The notes: generated by a model not told the origin, from the letters alone. DNA of 64,000 bases from Xenophilus aerolatus (GCA_030418545.1 QAIB01000003.1:186001-250000), one strand, 5' to 3'. Counted from the stretch's first letter, positions 7,173 to 18,058 are shown. A program made the numbers and translations.

Positions 7173-9950
7173 ATGGCCACCAACTTCCTGACCCGACTGT
7201 TCGGCAGTCGCAACGACCGTCTCCTCAAGCAGTATCGCAAGACGGTCGAGCGCATCAACGCGCTCGAGCCCCAGTTCGAGACGTTGAGCGACGATGCACT
7301 GCGCGCCAAGACGCAGGAGTTCAAGGAGCGCATCGGCCGCGGCGAGTCGCTCGACGACATCCTGCCCGAGGCCTTCGCCACCGTGCGCGAAGGCTCCAAG
7401 CGCGTCATGAAGATGCGCCACTTCGACGTGCAGATGCTCGGCGGCATGGCCCTGCATCACGGCAAGATCTCGGAAATGCGCACGGGCGAGGGCAAGACGC
7501 TGACCGCGACGCTCCCGGTCTACCTCAACGCGCTCACGGGCCAGGGCGTGCATGTGGTCACGGTGAACGACTACCTTGCCAGCCGCGACGCGACCTGGAT
7601 GGGGCGCCTGTACAACTTCCTCGGCCTGTCGGTGGGCATCAACCTGCCCAACATGCCGCGCGAGGAGAAGCAGGCGGCCTACGGTTCCGACATCACCTAC
7701 GGCACCAACAACGAGTACGGCTTCGACTACCTGCGCGACAACATGGTCTACGAGTCGGCCGACCGCGTGCAGCGCGGCCTGAACTTCGCGATCGTCGACG
7801 AGGTGGACTCGATCCTGATCGACGAGGCCCGCACGCCGCTGATCATCAGCGGCCAGGCCGAGGACCACACCGAGCTGTACCTGGCCATCAACAAGGTGGT
7901 GCCGCTGCTCAAGCGCCAGGAAGGCGAAGCCGATCCGCGCACCGGTGAAGGCGTCATCACGCCGGGCGACTTCACGGTCGACGAGAAGTCGCACCAGGTC
8001 TTCCTCACCGAGGACGGCCACGAGAAGGCCGAGCAGATCCTCGCCGAGTTCAAGCTGCTGCCCGAGGGCGCCTCGCTCTACGACCCGGCGAACATCACGC
8101 TGATGCACCACCTCAATGCCGCGCTGCGTGCGCGGCACCTGTACCACCGCGACCAGCACTACGTGGTGCAGAACGGCGAGGTGGTCATCGTCGACGAATT
8201 CACCGGCCGTCTGATGAGCGGCCGCCGCTGGAGCGACGGCCTGCACCAGGCGGTGGAAGCCAAGGAAGGCGTGGACATCCAGGCCGAGAACCAGACCCTC
8301 GCCTCGATCACCTTCCAGAACTACTTCCGCCTGTACAACAAGCTCGCCGGCATGACCGGCACGGCCGACACCGAGGCCTACGAGTTCCAGGAGATCTACG
8401 GCCTCGAGACCGTGATCATCCCGCCGAATCGCCCGAGCAAGCGCGACGACCAGCTCGACCGCGTCTACAAGACCACCAAGGAGAAGTACGACGCCGCGAT
8501 CCAGGACATCCGCGAGTGCTACGAGCGCGGCCAGCCGGTGCTGGTGGGCACCTCGTCGATCGAGAACTCCGAGATCATCGACGGCCTGCTGACCCAGGCC
8601 GGCCTGCCGCACCAGGTGCTCAACGCCAAGCAGCACGCGCGCGAGGCGGACATCGTCGCCCAGGCCGGGCGGCCCAAGATGATCACCATCGCCACCAACA
8701 TGGCGGGCCGCGGCACCGACATCGTGCTGGGTGGCAACGTCGAGAAGATCGTCGAGGCGATCGAGGCCGACGAAAGCAAGGACGAGGCGAGCAAGCAGGC
8801 CGAGATCGCGGACCTGCGCGCCAACTGGCAGAAGGACCACGAGTTCGTCACCTCGCTGGGCGGCCTGCGCATCATCGCCACCGAGCGGCACGAGTCGCGC
8901 CGCATCGACAACCAGCTGCGCGGCCGTTCGGGCCGGCAGGGCGACCCGGGCTCCTCGCGCTTCTACCTGAGCTTGGACGATCCGCTGATGCGCATCTTCG
9001 CGGGCGACCGCGTGCGCGCCATCATGGAGCGCCTGAAGATGCCTGACGGCGAAGCCATCGAGGCCGGCATCGTCACGCGCAGCATCGAGAGCGCGCAGCG
9101 CAAGGTCGAGGCCCGCAACTTCGACGTGCGCAAGCAGCTGCTCGAATACGACGACGTCGCCAACGACCAGCGCAAGGTCATCTACCAGCAGCGCAACGAG
9201 ATCCTCGACGCGGCCGCCCTCGCGGCCCAGATCGCGGCGCTGCGCGAAGGCTGCTTCACCGACCTGGCGCGCCAGTACGTGCCCGCCGAATCGGTCGAGG
9301 AGCAGTGGGACCTGCCCGGCCTGGAGCAGGCGCTGGTCAACGACTGGGGCATCGAGCTGCCGCTGGTGAAGGAGGTCGAGGCCTCCAGCGCCGTGTCGGA
9401 CGAGGACGTGGTCGAGAAGGTCGTCGCCGCCGCCAATGCGGCCTACGACGCCAAGGTCGCGTCGGTGGGCCAGGAGAACTTCACGCAGTTCGAGCGCATG
9501 GTGCTGCTGCAGAGCATCGACACCCACTGGCGCGAACACCTGGCCGCGCTGGACTACCTGCGCCAGGGCATCCACCTGCGCGGCTACGCGCAGAAGCAGC
9601 CCAAGCAGGAGTACAAGCGCGAGGCCTTCGAGCTCTTCGGCCAGCTGCTCGACTCGGTGAAGAACGAGGTGACGCGCCAGCTCATGAACGTGCGCGTGCA
9701 GTCCAGCGAGCAGCTCGAGCAGGCCGCCGACGCCATGGAAAGCCGCGGCGAGAACATCTCGAACATCACCTACACCGCGCCGACCGAGACCGGCGAGGCC
9801 GAGGTGCGCAGGGCCGAGGAAAGCGAGCGCCGCATCGCCGCCGCCGCGCTGCCGGCCGGTGCCGCGGCCTTCGCGCGTGTGGGCCGCAACGACCCGTGCC
9901 CCTGCGGCAGCGGCAAGAAGTACAAGCAGTGCCACGGCAAGCTGACCTGA
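7173..9950 (+). CDS. secA: preprotein translocase ATPase
   Basis: 925-residue motor that pushes preproteins through SecYEG. Walker A is MRTGEGKT (residues 102-109), the DEVD box is at 209-212, the preprotein cross-linking domain and helical scaffold follow, and the second nucleotide-binding half contains [14 protein letters not shown] and the [13 protein letters not shown] arginine-finger region. The C-terminal SEC-C zinc motif [14 protein letters not shown] (909-922) binds SecB. The ATG at 7173 gives the canonical N terminus [16 protein letters not shown] but has no Shine-Dalgarno; the frame stays open upstream to 7029 (see findings). Confidence 0.98.
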   Translation: MATNFLTRLFGSRNDRLLKQYRKTVERINALEPQFETLSDDALRAKTQEFKERIGRGESLDDILPEAFATVREGSKRVMKMRHFDVQMLGGMALHHGKISEMRTGEGKTLTATLPVYLNALTGQGVHVVTVNDYLASRDATWMGRLYNFLGLSVGINLPNMPREEKQAAYGSDITYGTNNEYGFDYLRDNMVYESADRVQRGLNFAIVDEVDSILIDEARTPLIISGQAEDHTELYLAINKVVPLLKRQEGEADPRTGEGVITPGDFTVDEKSHQVFLTEDGHEKAEQILAEFKLLPEGASLYDPANITLMHHLNAALRARHLYHRDQHYVVQNGEVVIVDEFTGRLMSGRRWSDGLHQAVEAKEGVDIQAENQTLASITFQNYFRLYNKLAGMTGTADTEAYEFQEIYGLETVIIPPNRPSKRDDQLDRVYKTTKEKYDAAIQDIRECYERGQPVLVGTSSIENSEIIDGLLTQAGLPHQVLNAKQHAREADIVAQAGRPKMITIATNMAGRGTDIVLGGNVEKIVEAIEADESKDEASKQAEIADLRANWQKDHEFVTSLGGLRIIATERHESRRIDNQLRGRSGRQGDPGSSRFYLSLDDPLMRIFAGDRVRAIMERLKMPDGEAIEAGIVTRSIESAQRKVEARNFDVRKQLLEYDDVANDQRKVIYQQRNEILDAAALAAQIAALREGCFTDLARQYVPAESVEEQWDLPGLEQALVNDWGIELPLVKEVEASSAVSDEDVVEKVVAAANAAYDAKVASVGQENFTQFERMVLLQSIDTHWREHLAALDYLRQGIHLRGYAQKQPKQEYKREAFELFGQLLDSVKNEVTRQLMNVRVQSSEQLEQAADAMESRGENISNITYTAPTETGEAEVRRAEESERRIAAAALPAGAAAFARVGRNDPCPCGSGKKYKQCHGKLT

Positions 9951-9993
9951 GCTGAGCCGAGCTTCCTCTTTTCTCCCAAGGCCGACGACGACC

Positions 9994-11223
9994 ATGCCCG
10001 TTCATCTCTCGCCCCCCGATCCCGCCAGCCTCCATCCCGTCGCCGGCGTGCGCATCGGCGTCGCCGAGGCCGGCGTGCGCAAGGCCAACCGCAAGGACCT
10101 CACGGTGATGCTGCTCGACGAGGGCGCGGCCGTGGGCGGCGTGTTCACGCAGAACCGCTTCTGCGCCGCGCCGGTGCAGGTCTGCCGCGACCACCTGGCG
10201 CGCGATTTCGGCATCCGCGCCATCGTCATCAACACCGGCAATGCGAACGCGGGCACCGGTGCCGACGGCCTGGCGCGTGCGCGTTCCACCTGCATCGCGC
10301 TGGCGCGCAAGCTGGAGGTGGCGCCCGAGCAGATCCTGCCCTTTTCGACCGGCGTGATCATGGAGCCGCTGCCCACCGAGCGCATCGAGGCGGCGCTGCC
10401 CGCGGCACTGGCCGATGCGGCGCCCGACCATTGGGCGCGTGCGGCCGAAGGCATCATGACCACCGACACGGTGCCCAAGGCCTTCAGCCGCCAGGTGGAA
10501 CTGGGCGGCGCGACGGTCACGATCACCGGCATCAGCAAGGGCGCCGGCATGATCCGCCCGAACATGGCCACCATGCTGGGCTTCCTGGCCACCGACGCGC
10601 GCATCGCGCCGGCGCTCATGCAGCCGCTGGCGCTGCGCCTGGCCGAAGGCTCCTTCAACCGCGTGACCATCGACGGCGACACCTCGACCAACGACTCCTT
10701 CGTGGTCATCGCCACGCAGAAGGCCGCGAACGCGCCCATCGATTCGCTCGACAGCGACGACGGCCGGCAACTGGTCGCGGCCATGGACGCCGTGGCCCGC
10801 GACCTGGCCCAGGCCATCGTGCGCGACGGCGAGGGCGCCACCAAGTTCATCACCGTGCGCGTGGAGGGTGGGCGCGACGATGCCGAGTGCCGCCAGGTCG
10901 CCTACGCGATCGCGCATTCGCCGCTGGTCAAGACCGCCTTCTATGCCAGCGACCCGAACCTGGGCCGCATCCTCGCGGCCGTCGGTTACGCCGGCATCGC
11001 CGACCTCGACCAGACCGGCATCGAGCTGCACCTGGACGACGTGCACGTGGCCACCCAGGGCGGCCGCAATCCGACCTACCGCGAAGAAGACGGCCAGCGC
11101 GTGATGAAGCAGAGCGAGATCACCGTGCGCGTGGGCCTGGGCCGCGGCAACGCGAGCGATACGGTCTGGACATGCGACCTCAGCCACGACTACGTGTCCA
11201 TCAACGCCGACTACAGAAGCTGA
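9994..11223 (+). CDS. argJ: bifunctional ornithine acetyltransferase / N-acetylglutamate synthase
   Basis: Transfers the acetyl group from N-acetylornithine to glutamate, recycling acetyl in arginine synthesis; some members also use acetyl-CoA. The precursor autocleaves within the motif [16 protein letters not shown], before Thr193, which becomes the nucleophile at the N terminus of the beta chain. The ends of both chains are present (409 residues, normal length), with [11 protein letters not shown] near residue 80 and [10 protein letters not shown] in the beta chain. It is 43 bp downstream of secA on the same strand. Confidence 0.96.
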   Translation: MPVHLSPPDPASLHPVAGVRIGVAEAGVRKANRKDLTVMLLDEGAAVGGVFTQNRFCAAPVQVCRDHLARDFGIRAIVINTGNANAGTGADGLARARSTCIALARKLEVAPEQILPFSTGVIMEPLPTERIEAALPAALADAAPDHWARAAEGIMTTDTVPKAFSRQVELGGATVTITGISKGAGMIRPNMATMLGFLATDARIAPALMQPLALRLAEGSFNRVTIDGDTSTNDSFVVIATQKAANAPIDSLDSDDGRQLVAAMDAVARDLAQAIVRDGEGATKFITVRVEGGRDDAECRQVAYAIAHSPLVKTAFYASDPNLGRILAAVGYAGIADLDQTGIELHLDDVHVATQGGRNPTYREEDGQRVMKQSEITVRVGLGRGNASDTVWTCDLSHDYVSINADYRS

Positions 11224-11299
11224 GCGGCGCGCATGTCGCCGGCAGCTCTGCATCGCCCGCTGCGCGCGGGCGCTTTTCATTCCCTTCGAGACGACCGTC

Positions 11300-12175
11300 G
11301 TGAACGAGAAATTTGAGCGTCTGATCGAGCGCGCCGAGGCGCTCATGGCCCGCATCGAATCCGTGCTGCCGCAGCCCCTGGCCGCACCCGCCGACTGGAA
11401 TGCGTCGATCGCCTGGCGCTACCGCCGGCGCAGCTCGGGCCACGGCACGCTGGAGCCGGTGCGCCACGTGGCGGCGATGTCGCTCGAGGCGCTCAAGGAG
11501 ATCGACGTCCAGAAGGAGAAGATCGAGCGCAACACGCGCCAGTTCGTCGAGGGCAAGCCGGCCAACAACGTGCTGCTGACCGGGGCCAGAGGCACCGGCA
11601 AGTCCTCGCTGGTGCGCGCCTGCCTGCATGCCTTCGCGGCCCAGGGGCTGCGGCTGATCGAGGTCGACAAGGCCGACCTGGTCGACCTGCCGGACATCGT
11701 CGAGGTGGTCGCGGGGCGGCCGGAAAAGTTCATCGTCTTCAGCGACGACCTGAGCTTCGACGAGGGCGAGCCGGGCTACAAGGCACTCAAGTCCATCCTC
11801 GACGGCTCGGTGGCCGCATCGACCGCCAACGTGCTGATCTACGCCACCAGCAACCGGCGCCACCTGCTGCCCGAGTACATGAAGGAGAACCTCAGCTACA
11901 CGCACACGGAGGATGGCGAGGTCCATCCCGGCGAGGTGGTGGAGGAGAAGATCTCGCTGTCGGAGCGCTTCGGCCTGTGGGTCAGCTTCTACCCCTTCAA
12001 CCAGGCCGAGTACCTGGCCATCGTGGCGCAGTGGCTGTCGTCCTTCGGCGTCGACGCCGCAGCCATCGAGGCGGCCAAGCCCGAGGCGCTGGTCTGGGCG
12101 CTGGAGCGCGGCTCGCGCAGTGGCCGCGTGGCCTACCAGTTCGCGCGTGACTATGCGGGGCGGGCCACTGCATGA
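11300..12175 (+). CDS. DUF815 family P-loop ATPase
   Basis: A 291-residue AAA-like ATPase of the DUF815 family. Walker A is GARGTGKS (residues 95-102), the Walker B region is KFIVFSDDLSFDEG, followed by ATSNRRHLLPE as a sensor and GLWVSFYPFNQAEYL toward the C terminus. The first 80 residues form a charged helical region. GTG start at 11300. It overlaps mutT by 4 bp (ATGA), so the two are translationally coupled. The cellular role of the family is not established. Confidence 0.88.
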   Translation: MNEKFERLIERAEALMARIESVLPQPLAAPADWNASIAWRYRRRSSGHGTLEPVRHVAAMSLEALKEIDVQKEKIERNTRQFVEGKPANNVLLTGARGTGKSSLVRACLHAFAAQGLRLIEVDKADLVDLPDIVEVVAGRPEKFIVFSDDLSFDEGEPGYKALKSILDGSVAASTANVLIYATSNRRHLLPEYMKENLSYTHTEDGEVHPGEVVEEKISLSERFGLWVSFYPFNQAEYLAIVAQWLSSFGVDAAAIEAAKPEALVWALERGSRSGRVAYQFARDYAGRATA

Positions 12176-12606
12176 ACGCGGTTCCCGCGCCCCGCAAGCA
12201 CACCGAAGTCGCCGTCGGCATCCTCATCGCGCCCGATGGCGCGCTGCTGCTGAGCACCCGACCGGAAGGCAAGCCCTACGCCGGCTACTGGGAGTTCCCG
12301 GGCGGCAAGATCGAGGCCGGCGAGACGGTGGAGCAGGCCCTGCGGCGCGAACTGGAAGAAGAGCTCGGCATCACCATCGCCACCGCCGAGGTCTGGCGCG
12401 TGACCGAGCACGACTACCCGCATGCGCTGGTGCGCCTGCACTGGTGCAAGGTCACGGGCTGGAGCGGCGAGTTCGAGATGCGCGAAGGCCAGCGCATGTG
12501 CTGGCAGCAGCTGCCGCTGGAGGTCGAACCCGTGCTGCCCGGCGCAATGCCGGTGCTGGCCTGGCTGGCCGAGGAACGCGGCCTGCCTTCGTCGCCCACG
12601 AATTGA
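12172..12606 (+). CDS. mutT: Nudix hydrolase, MutT-type 8-oxo-dGTP pyrophosphatase
   Basis: 144 residues; the Nudix box GGKIEAGETVEQALRRELEEELG (split here as GGKIEAGE...REL-EE-LG, residues 44-65) has all catalytic Glu residues. MutT hydrolyses 8-oxo-dGTP to the monophosphate and so prevents A:T to C:G transversions. Features such as AYAGYWEFPGGK-like substrate loop (YAGYWEFPGGK) and the C-terminal PVLAWL fit MutT rather than a general Nudix enzyme. Its ATG overlaps the stop of the DUF815 gene. Confidence 0.88.
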   Translation: MNAVPAPRKHTEVAVGILIAPDGALLLSTRPEGKPYAGYWEFPGGKIEAGETVEQALRRELEEELGITIATAEVWRVTEHDYPHALVRLHWCKVTGWSGEFEMREGQRMCWQQLPLEVEPVLPGAMPVLAWLAEERGLPSSPTN

Positions 12607-12640
12607 TGGCGGGCGCGGTGGGCTGACGCTGCTTGAAGAT

Positions 12641-13483
12641 TCAGGCCGCGATCGAGTAGCCGCCATCCACCGGGATCGCCGCGCCGGTGACGAAGTCCGA
12701 TGCCGCGCTGGCCAGGAACACCGCCGTGCCGGCCAGATCCTTCGGCTGGCCCCAGCGTCCCGCCGCCGTGCGGGCGACCACGCGTTCGCTCAGCCCCGGC
12801 ACCTGGGCGCGCGCGCCGTCGGTCAGATCGGTCGCGATCCACCCCGGCAGGATGGCGTTGACCTGAATGCCGTCGGCCGCCCACGAGGCCGCCGTCGCCT
12901 TGGTCAGCTGCACGATGCCGCCCTTGCTCGCCCCGTAGGCCGGCGCGTAGGGCGCGCCGAAGATCGACATCATCGAGCCGATGTTGATGATCTTGCCGCT
13001 GCTGGGCCGCCCCAAGGCGGCAAGAGCCCCCTCGGGGGGCAGCGAACCTCGCGCAGCGGGGAGCGTGGGGGTCATCTTGCCGCCGCCGCCCCGCTTCATC
13101 AGCGGGTGCGCCGCGCGGCTGCAGAGAAAGGCGCTGGTGAGGTTGGTGTCCATCACCTGGTGCCATTCGGCGAGCTGCAGCTGGTCGACCGGTTTGCGCA
13201 CCGTGGTGCCGGCGTTGTTGACCAGGATGTCCAGTCGCCCGCAGCGCTCGGCCACGGTGTCGAAGAGCGCCTGCACCGAGGCTTCGTCGGTCACGTCGGC
13301 CGCGACGGCGAAGCTGTCGCTGCCGGCAGCGCGCAGTTGCGCCACGGCGTCTTCGGACTTCTGCGCGTTGCGTGCGGCGACGACCACGCGCGCGCCGGCG
13401 TGTGCGAGGCCCAGCGCCATGCCCAGGCCGATGCCCCCGTTGCCGCCCGTGACGAGCGCAACCTTGCCTGCGAGATCGAACAT
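12641..13483 (-). CDS. SDR family oxidoreductase with 28-residue repeat-derived insertion
   Basis: A classical short-chain dehydrogenase: TGGNGGIG nucleotide-binding loop (12-19), NNAG (89-92), catalytic Ser170, Tyr183 and Lys187 (YGASK), and C-terminal DGGYS. It resembles FabG/gluconate-dehydrogenase-like SDRs; substrate unknown. Between GGGGK (ending at 136) and IINIGS (165) lie 28 extra residues (MTPTLPAARG...), exactly encoded by a palindromic element at 12992-13075. The insertion is in frame and falls in the surface loop before strand beta-5, so the enzyme may remain functional. Confidence 0.88.
   Translation of the reverse strand: MFDLAGKVALVTGGNGGIGLGMALGLAHAGARVVVAARNAQKSEDAVAQLRAAGSDSFAVAADVTDEASVQALFDTVAERCGRLDILVNNAGTTVRKPVDQLQLAEWHQVMDTNLTSAFLCSRAAHPLMKRGGGGKMTPTLPAARGSLPPEGALAALGRPSSGKIINIGSMMSIFGAPYAPAYGASKGGIVQLTKATAASWAADGIQVNAILPGWIATDLTDGARAQVPGLSERVVARTAAGRWGQPKDLAGTAVFLASAASDFVTGAAIPVDGGYSIAA
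12992..13075 (-). mobile_element. 84-bp palindromic element inserted in SDR gene
   Basis: The unit of 84 bp is bounded by the 10-bp direct repeat ATCTTGCCGC at 12990-12999 and 13074-13083. Inside are two GC palindromes: GGGCCGCCCCAAGGCGGC and CCCCCTCGGGGGG. Read on the minus strand it starts ATGACCCCCACGCT, resembling the elements after moxR and the EamA gene at 28 kb. Its length is a multiple of three and contains no stop in the SDR frame. Confidence 0.75.
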
Positions 13484-13506
13484 CCGATCAGTCTCCTATT
13501 GATATT

Positions 13507-13550
13507 GCTATGAAAAGAATAGCTGCTCGCGATTGACTGGCAAGCGCTGC
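13507..13550 (+). repeat. 17-bp palindromic repeat, copy 2, with hairpin flank
   Basis: GCTATGAAAAGAATAGC (13507-13523) is followed by TGCTCGCG and, after a 9-nt spacer, GCAAGCGC, so the core is joined to a longer stem-loop. It lies in the 217-bp gap upstream of the SDR gene. Confidence 0.7.
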
Positions 13551-13637
13551 GGGCCGATCCCGCTTGGAAAGCCAGGTGTCGAAGGCAACGGGTGCAGGGG
13601 TCAAGCAGAAGAGACAAAGAAGACTTCTTGCATTCCT

Positions 13638-13672
13638 TCTGCGCCCTTTGCGCAACCTTCGCGCCCTCTGCG
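13638..13672. repeat. short iterated CTCTGCG / CTTTGCG tract
   Basis: The stretch contains four degenerate units of about nine bases (TCTGCGCCC, TTTGCGCAA, CTTCGCGCC, CTCTGCG). On the minus strand it reads as the ACGCAGAGG/GCAAAGG iteration that occurs between genes in many bacterial genomes. It occupies the rest of the SDR-VWA gap. Confidence 0.5.
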
Positions 13673-13700
13673 TTCGGCTGTCCGTATTCCTGAACCCGAT

Positions 13701-14738
13701 TCACAGGATCCGGTTGAACCAGAACAGCGACAGTGCCGCCGACAGGAAGGCCAGCAGCGCCGCGCCCATGGCGAAGAGGGCCGAGATCTCGGTTTCCTTT
13801 TTCTCCACGGTCAGGCGTGAGCTGAGCGTGTCGTACACCTTCTTCAGATCCTGCGCGGTGCCGGCGTAGAAGTACTCGGCCGAGGTCTGCTTGGCCACGG
13901 CCTTGAGCGTCTCCTCGTCCAGCCGCACACGCATCGACCAGCCCTCGAAGCCGATGGTCTCACCGTCGACGGTGCCGATGCCCACCGTGTAGACACGCAC
14001 CCCCCGGTCGGCCGCCGCCTTGGCGGCGTCCAGCGGGTCGACGCCCGTGGTGCGCTGGCCGTCGGTCAGCATGATGATCGCCGCCGAGGTGAAGGAGCCC
14101 GGCGCCACGGGCGTGAACTCCTTCTTCTGCTTGCCCGCCTGCTCGATCGCGACGCCCTGGCGCCGGCTCTGGGCGCCGAAGTCGCCGACGTCGATGCCCG
14201 CATCCGGGAACAGCGTGGCCAGCGACACCACGATGGCGTTGCCCGTGGCCGTGGCGCGCTGCAGCTGGAAGGAGTCGATGGCGGCCACCAGGTCGTCGCG
14301 GTTGGTCGTCGGCAGTTGCGCCACGTTGGCGCTGCCCGCAAAGGCGACCACGCCCACCTTCACGTTGCGCGGCAGATCCTTGATGAAGCCCTTGGCGGCG
14401 TCTTGCGCGGCCACCAGGCGGTTGGGCTTGACGTCCTCCGCCCGCATGCTGCCCGACACGTCCATCGCCAGGATGATGGTCTGCTGGTTGGACGGCAGCA
14501 GCACCACCGCCATCGGCCGGGCAGCCGCGATCAGCATCGCCACCATGGCCAGCATGAAGAGCAGCGGCGGGATGTGGCGGCGCACCGTCTGGCCGGCGCC
14601 CATCGCCTCGCGCACGATCGACAGGCTGGCGTAGCGCAGCGCCAGCTTCTTCTTGCGGCGCAGCAGCCACACATACAGCAGCACCAGCACGGGCACGGCC
14701 AGCAACAGCCAGAGGAATTGGGGCCAGAGGAAGGTCAT
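13701..14738 (-). CDS. VWA-domain membrane protein (BatA-like)
   Basis: 345 residues. N-terminal membrane segments at about 8-26 and 58-73 flank a short cytosolic loop; the von Willebrand factor A domain follows with the MIDAS motif DVSGS at 93-97, and a C-terminal membrane helix is at about 316-338. This is the BatA layout of aerotolerance-type operons. It is the last gene of the moxR - DUF58 - VWA block; the DUF4381 gene that often sits between DUF58 and VWA genes is absent (only 55 bp separate them). Its role, probably assembly or activation of an envelope complex with MoxR, is inferred from family context. Confidence 0.87.
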   Translation of the reverse strand: MTFLWPQFLWLLLAVPVLVLLYVWLLRRKKKLALRYASLSIVREAMGAGQTVRRHIPPLLFMLAMVAMLIAAARPMAVVLLPSNQQTIILAMDVSGSMRAEDVKPNRLVAAQDAAKGFIKDLPRNVKVGVVAFAGSANVAQLPTTNRDDLVAAIDSFQLQRATATGNAIVVSLATLFPDAGIDVGDFGAQSRRQGVAIEQAGKQKKEFTPVAPGSFTSAAIIMLTDGQRTTGVDPLDAAKAAADRGVRVYTVGIGTVDGETIGFEGWSMRVRLDEETLKAVAKQTSAEYFYAGTAQDLKKVYDTLSSRLTVEKKETEISALFAMGAALLAFLSAALSLFWFNRIL

Positions 14739-14793
14739 GGCGATGCTCCGGGGCGGGTGGCAGGGCCGGGTGGGTGCGTCATCGGCTCGATCA

Positions 14794-15780
14794 TCATGCG
14801 GCGGCCCCGCGCGCGGGGGCCGCCGGCAAGGCGCGCACGCGGCGCTTGCGCATGTCGGCGAAGCGCACGATGGCCTCGACCAGGTCGTCGTCGGTCGAGA
14901 GTTCCAGCGCGTCGACGCCGGCACGGGCCAGGGCGTCGCGCAGCGTCTGTTCGCGCTCGGCGGCGATGCGGGCGAATCGCTTGCGGAAGCCCCGATCGTG
15001 CGTGTCGACCCACAGCTGCTCGCCGGTCTCGGCATCGCGCAGCGGCACCAGGCCCAGGTCGGGCAATTCCAGCTCCAGGGGGTCGAACAGGCGCACTGCG
15101 ATCACCTCGTGGCGCTGCGCGAGCTGGCCCAGCGGCTTCTCCCAGCCGGGCTCGCTCAGGAAGTCGGACACCACGAACACCGTGGAACGGCGCGGCATCA
15201 TCACCGCGGCCGAGCGCAACAGGTCCGACAGCCGCGTCATGCCCTGCGCCTTGTCGGCCTTGGCCTCCGGTGCCGGGCGCGCCATCGCGTGCAGCAGGCG
15301 CAGCACATGCTGGCGACCGCTGCGCGGCGGCAGCACGTGTTCGAGCTCGGTGCCGTAGACGAGGGCGCCGACGCGGTTGCCGTGCCGCGTGAGCAGCCGC
15401 GCGAGCACGCCGACGAAGCCCTGCGAGATCTCGCGCTTGGCCCGCGTGCCGGAACCGAAATCCACCGAACGGCTCAGGTCGAGCACGAACCAGGCCGCCA
15501 TCTCGCGGTCCTCGGTGAACACGCGCACGTGCGGCTGCTGCAGCCGCGCCGTCACGTTCCAGTCGATGTGGCGCACGTCGTCGTGCAGCTGGTATTCGCG
15601 CAGGTCGGCCAGGTCCAGGCCGGTGCCGCGCATCAGGGTGCGGTAGTTGCCCTGCAGCAGGCCGTCCAGGCGCCGGATCACCGTCCATTCGAGCCGGCGC
15701 AGCGCGCGCTCGGCCGCGCCGCCCTCGGGCAGGGCGTCGTTGGCTGCCACCTGGTCAGGCTTGCGTCGCCACCAGCTCAT
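14794..15780 (-). CDS. DUF58 protein
   Basis: 328 residues with the DUF58 signature LREYQLHDDVRHIDWNVTARLQQPHVRVFTEDREM, here seen as DVRHIDWNVTAR with the nearby VFVVSDFL and FDLSRSVDFG-like VWA-related segment. The ATG at 15780 (MSWWRRKPDQ) was chosen over an upstream one that would add eight Arg/Ser-rich residues. DUF58 proteins pair with MoxR ATPases and are thought to be VWA-like scaffolds. Unlike many family members it lacks long N-terminal membrane helices. Transcribed with moxR upstream and the VWA gene downstream. Confidence 0.87.
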   Translation of the reverse strand: MSWWRRKPDQVAANDALPEGGAAERALRRLEWTVIRRLDGLLQGNYRTLMRGTGLDLADLREYQLHDDVRHIDWNVTARLQQPHVRVFTEDREMAAWFVLDLSRSVDFGSGTRAKREISQGFVGVLARLLTRHGNRVGALVYGTELEHVLPPRSGRQHVLRLLHAMARPAPEAKADKAQGMTRLSDLLRSAAVMMPRRSTVFVVSDFLSEPGWEKPLGQLAQRHEVIAVRLFDPLELELPDLGLVPLRDAETGEQLWVDTHDRGFRKRFARIAAEREQTLRDALARAGVDALELSTDDDLVEAIVRFADMRKRRVRALPAAPARGAAA

Positions 15781-15821
15781 CGATCGTCTCCTGCTTCGAT
15801 GCACTTCCGTAGCAAGTCGCA

Positions 15822-15920
15822 GGCACCCACGGAACCGCCTTCGCCGGGCCGTCGGGTGCGCCCCCTTGCAGGGGGTTGGCGAAGCGACACGAAGTGCGCG
15901 AAGACTGGGGGTGGGCTCAT
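15822..15920 (-). repeat. C/G-rich palindromic repeat, copy A, directly after moxR stop
   Basis: A 99-bp element fills most of the moxR-DUF58 gap. On the minus strand it begins ATGAGCCCACCCCCAG immediately after the moxR stop codon and contains CCCCCTGCAAGGGGG. Its distal 43 bp (15822-15864) match the element at 29055-29097 in opposite orientation at roughly 80%, with paired changes that keep the stem (see findings). Confidence 0.75.
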
Positions 15921-16943
<1,023 letters not shown>

Positions 16944-16985
16944 GCGGCGGTCTCCAGATGCAAGAGGCGAGGTGTGACGGTGTCG

Positions 16986-17969
16986 TCAGAAGGGCGGCGA
17001 GCCGGCGGCGCTGGCGGCGTTCTCGATCGGCACGGCAAAGCCGATGCCGATGAAGGTGCGCTGCTGCGTCGGGTTGAGGATGGCGGTGACCACGCCGAGC
17101 ACTTCGCCGTCCATGTTGATCAGCGGGCCGCCCGAATTGCCGGGGTTGGCCGCGGCGTCGAACTGGATCAGGTTGCCCAGCTCCTGCTTGCCCTCGGGCG
17201 AGCGGAAGGAGCGCTTGAGCCCCGACACCACGCCGGCCGACACCGAGGGCCCGATGCCGAAGGGAAAGCCCACGGCGGCCACCTGGTCGCCGGGCCGCAG
17301 GTCGGCGGTGGAGCGCATGGTGGCGGCCACCAGGTCGTCGGGGATCTTCTGCGCCTGCAGCACCGCCAGGTCGTTCTCGGGCTGCACGCCGGTGATGGTG
17401 GCGGGCGACTCCAGGCCGTCGAAGAAGGTCACCCGGATCTTGTCGGCGCCGGCGACCACGTGCAGGTTGGTGAGGATCACGCCCTTGTCGACGATCACCA
17501 CGCCGGTGCCGACCCCGCGCTCGACCTCGCCGGGCGGGCCGTCGGCCTCCGGCGGCTTGCCCTTGGCCATGTTCCGGCCGCGCTTCTCGGTCTTGGCTTC
17601 GGGCGTCTTCTTCTCTTCGCCGTAGCCGACCACGCGCACGACCGAGGGGCGGATGATGTCGGCCGCCTTGGCGGCGGGGGAGGGCAGGGTGTTGGTCTGC
17701 AGCGTGCGCAGCACGGCCGCGTCGATGTCCTTCTGCGTCAGCGTGTGGCCGCCGGCGCGGGGCCACAGGTAGCCGGCGCCTGCCGCCGCGCCCATCGCCA
17801 CGACGAGCATCAGGGCCAGTGCGGCTCGACCAGGCCGCCGGTGCCGCGTGGCCGGTGGCGGGGCGTCGCTCGCAGGCGCGCCGGCCTCGGGCACGATCGC
17901 GTCATCGGCGACCTCCTCGGTCGGCGGCGAGCTTCGGGGCGAGCGGCTGTAGCGGGAAGGCCTGCGCAT
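16986..17969 (-). CDS. membrane-anchored S1C (HtrA-like) serine protease without PDZ domain
   Basis: 327 residues: a Ser/Pro-rich cytosolic tail, a membrane anchor at about 47-68, and a trypsin-like domain with His in LTNLHVVAGA, Asp in PENDLAVLQ and Ser in GNSGGPL. An 18-residue Lys/Glu-rich insert lies near residue 130 (EEKKTPEAKTEKRGR). The protein stops at IGFAVPIENAASAAGSPPF, where HtrA/DegP proteins would continue into a PDZ domain; only 42 bp remain before moxR, so the PDZ is truly missing. The ATG at 17969 is preceded by a GGAGGTG Shine-Dalgarno. Presumed periplasmic quality-control or regulatory protease. Confidence 0.88.
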   Translation of the reverse strand: MRRPSRYSRSPRSSPPTEEVADDAIVPEAGAPASDAPPPATRHRRPGRAALALMLVVAMGAAAGAGYLWPRAGGHTLTQKDIDAAVLRTLQTNTLPSPAAKAADIIRPSVVRVVGYGEEKKTPEAKTEKRGRNMAKGKPPEADGPPGEVERGVGTGVVIVDKGVILTNLHVVAGADKIRVTFFDGLESPATITGVQPENDLAVLQAQKIPDDLVAATMRSTADLRPGDQVAAVGFPFGIGPSVSAGVVSGLKRSFRSPEGKQELGNLIQFDAAANPGNSGGPLINMDGEVLGVVTAILNPTQQRTFIGIGFAVPIENAASAAGSPPF

Positions 17970-17995
17970 GGATGCACCTCCGGCGAAAAGCGTGG

Positions 17996-18030
17996 GGGGA
18001 ACGGTTTCACAGTAGCACGCTTTGTTCCCC
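17996..18030. promoter_or_regulatory. inverted repeat in the htrA-like/tatD intergenic region
   Basis: GGGGAAC (17996-18002) and GTTCCCC (18024-18030) form a perfect 7-bp inverted repeat with a 21-nt spacer in the 89-bp divergent gap. Could be an operator or a hairpin; the binding protein is unknown. Confidence 0.35.
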
Positions 18031-18058
18031 GGCGCATGGCTTGATGCATCATGACCGC

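Noticed and set aside
7116-9995. 959-codon open frame antisense to secA
   Set aside because: Same high-GC shadow effect; no domain and no plausible start, whereas secA is a full-length known protein.
16986-16990. Frameshift as the reason for the missing PDZ domain of the HtrA-like protease
   Set aside because: Only 42 bp remain before moxR and no PDZ-like peptide appears in any frame there, so the gene is naturally short rather than frameshifted.
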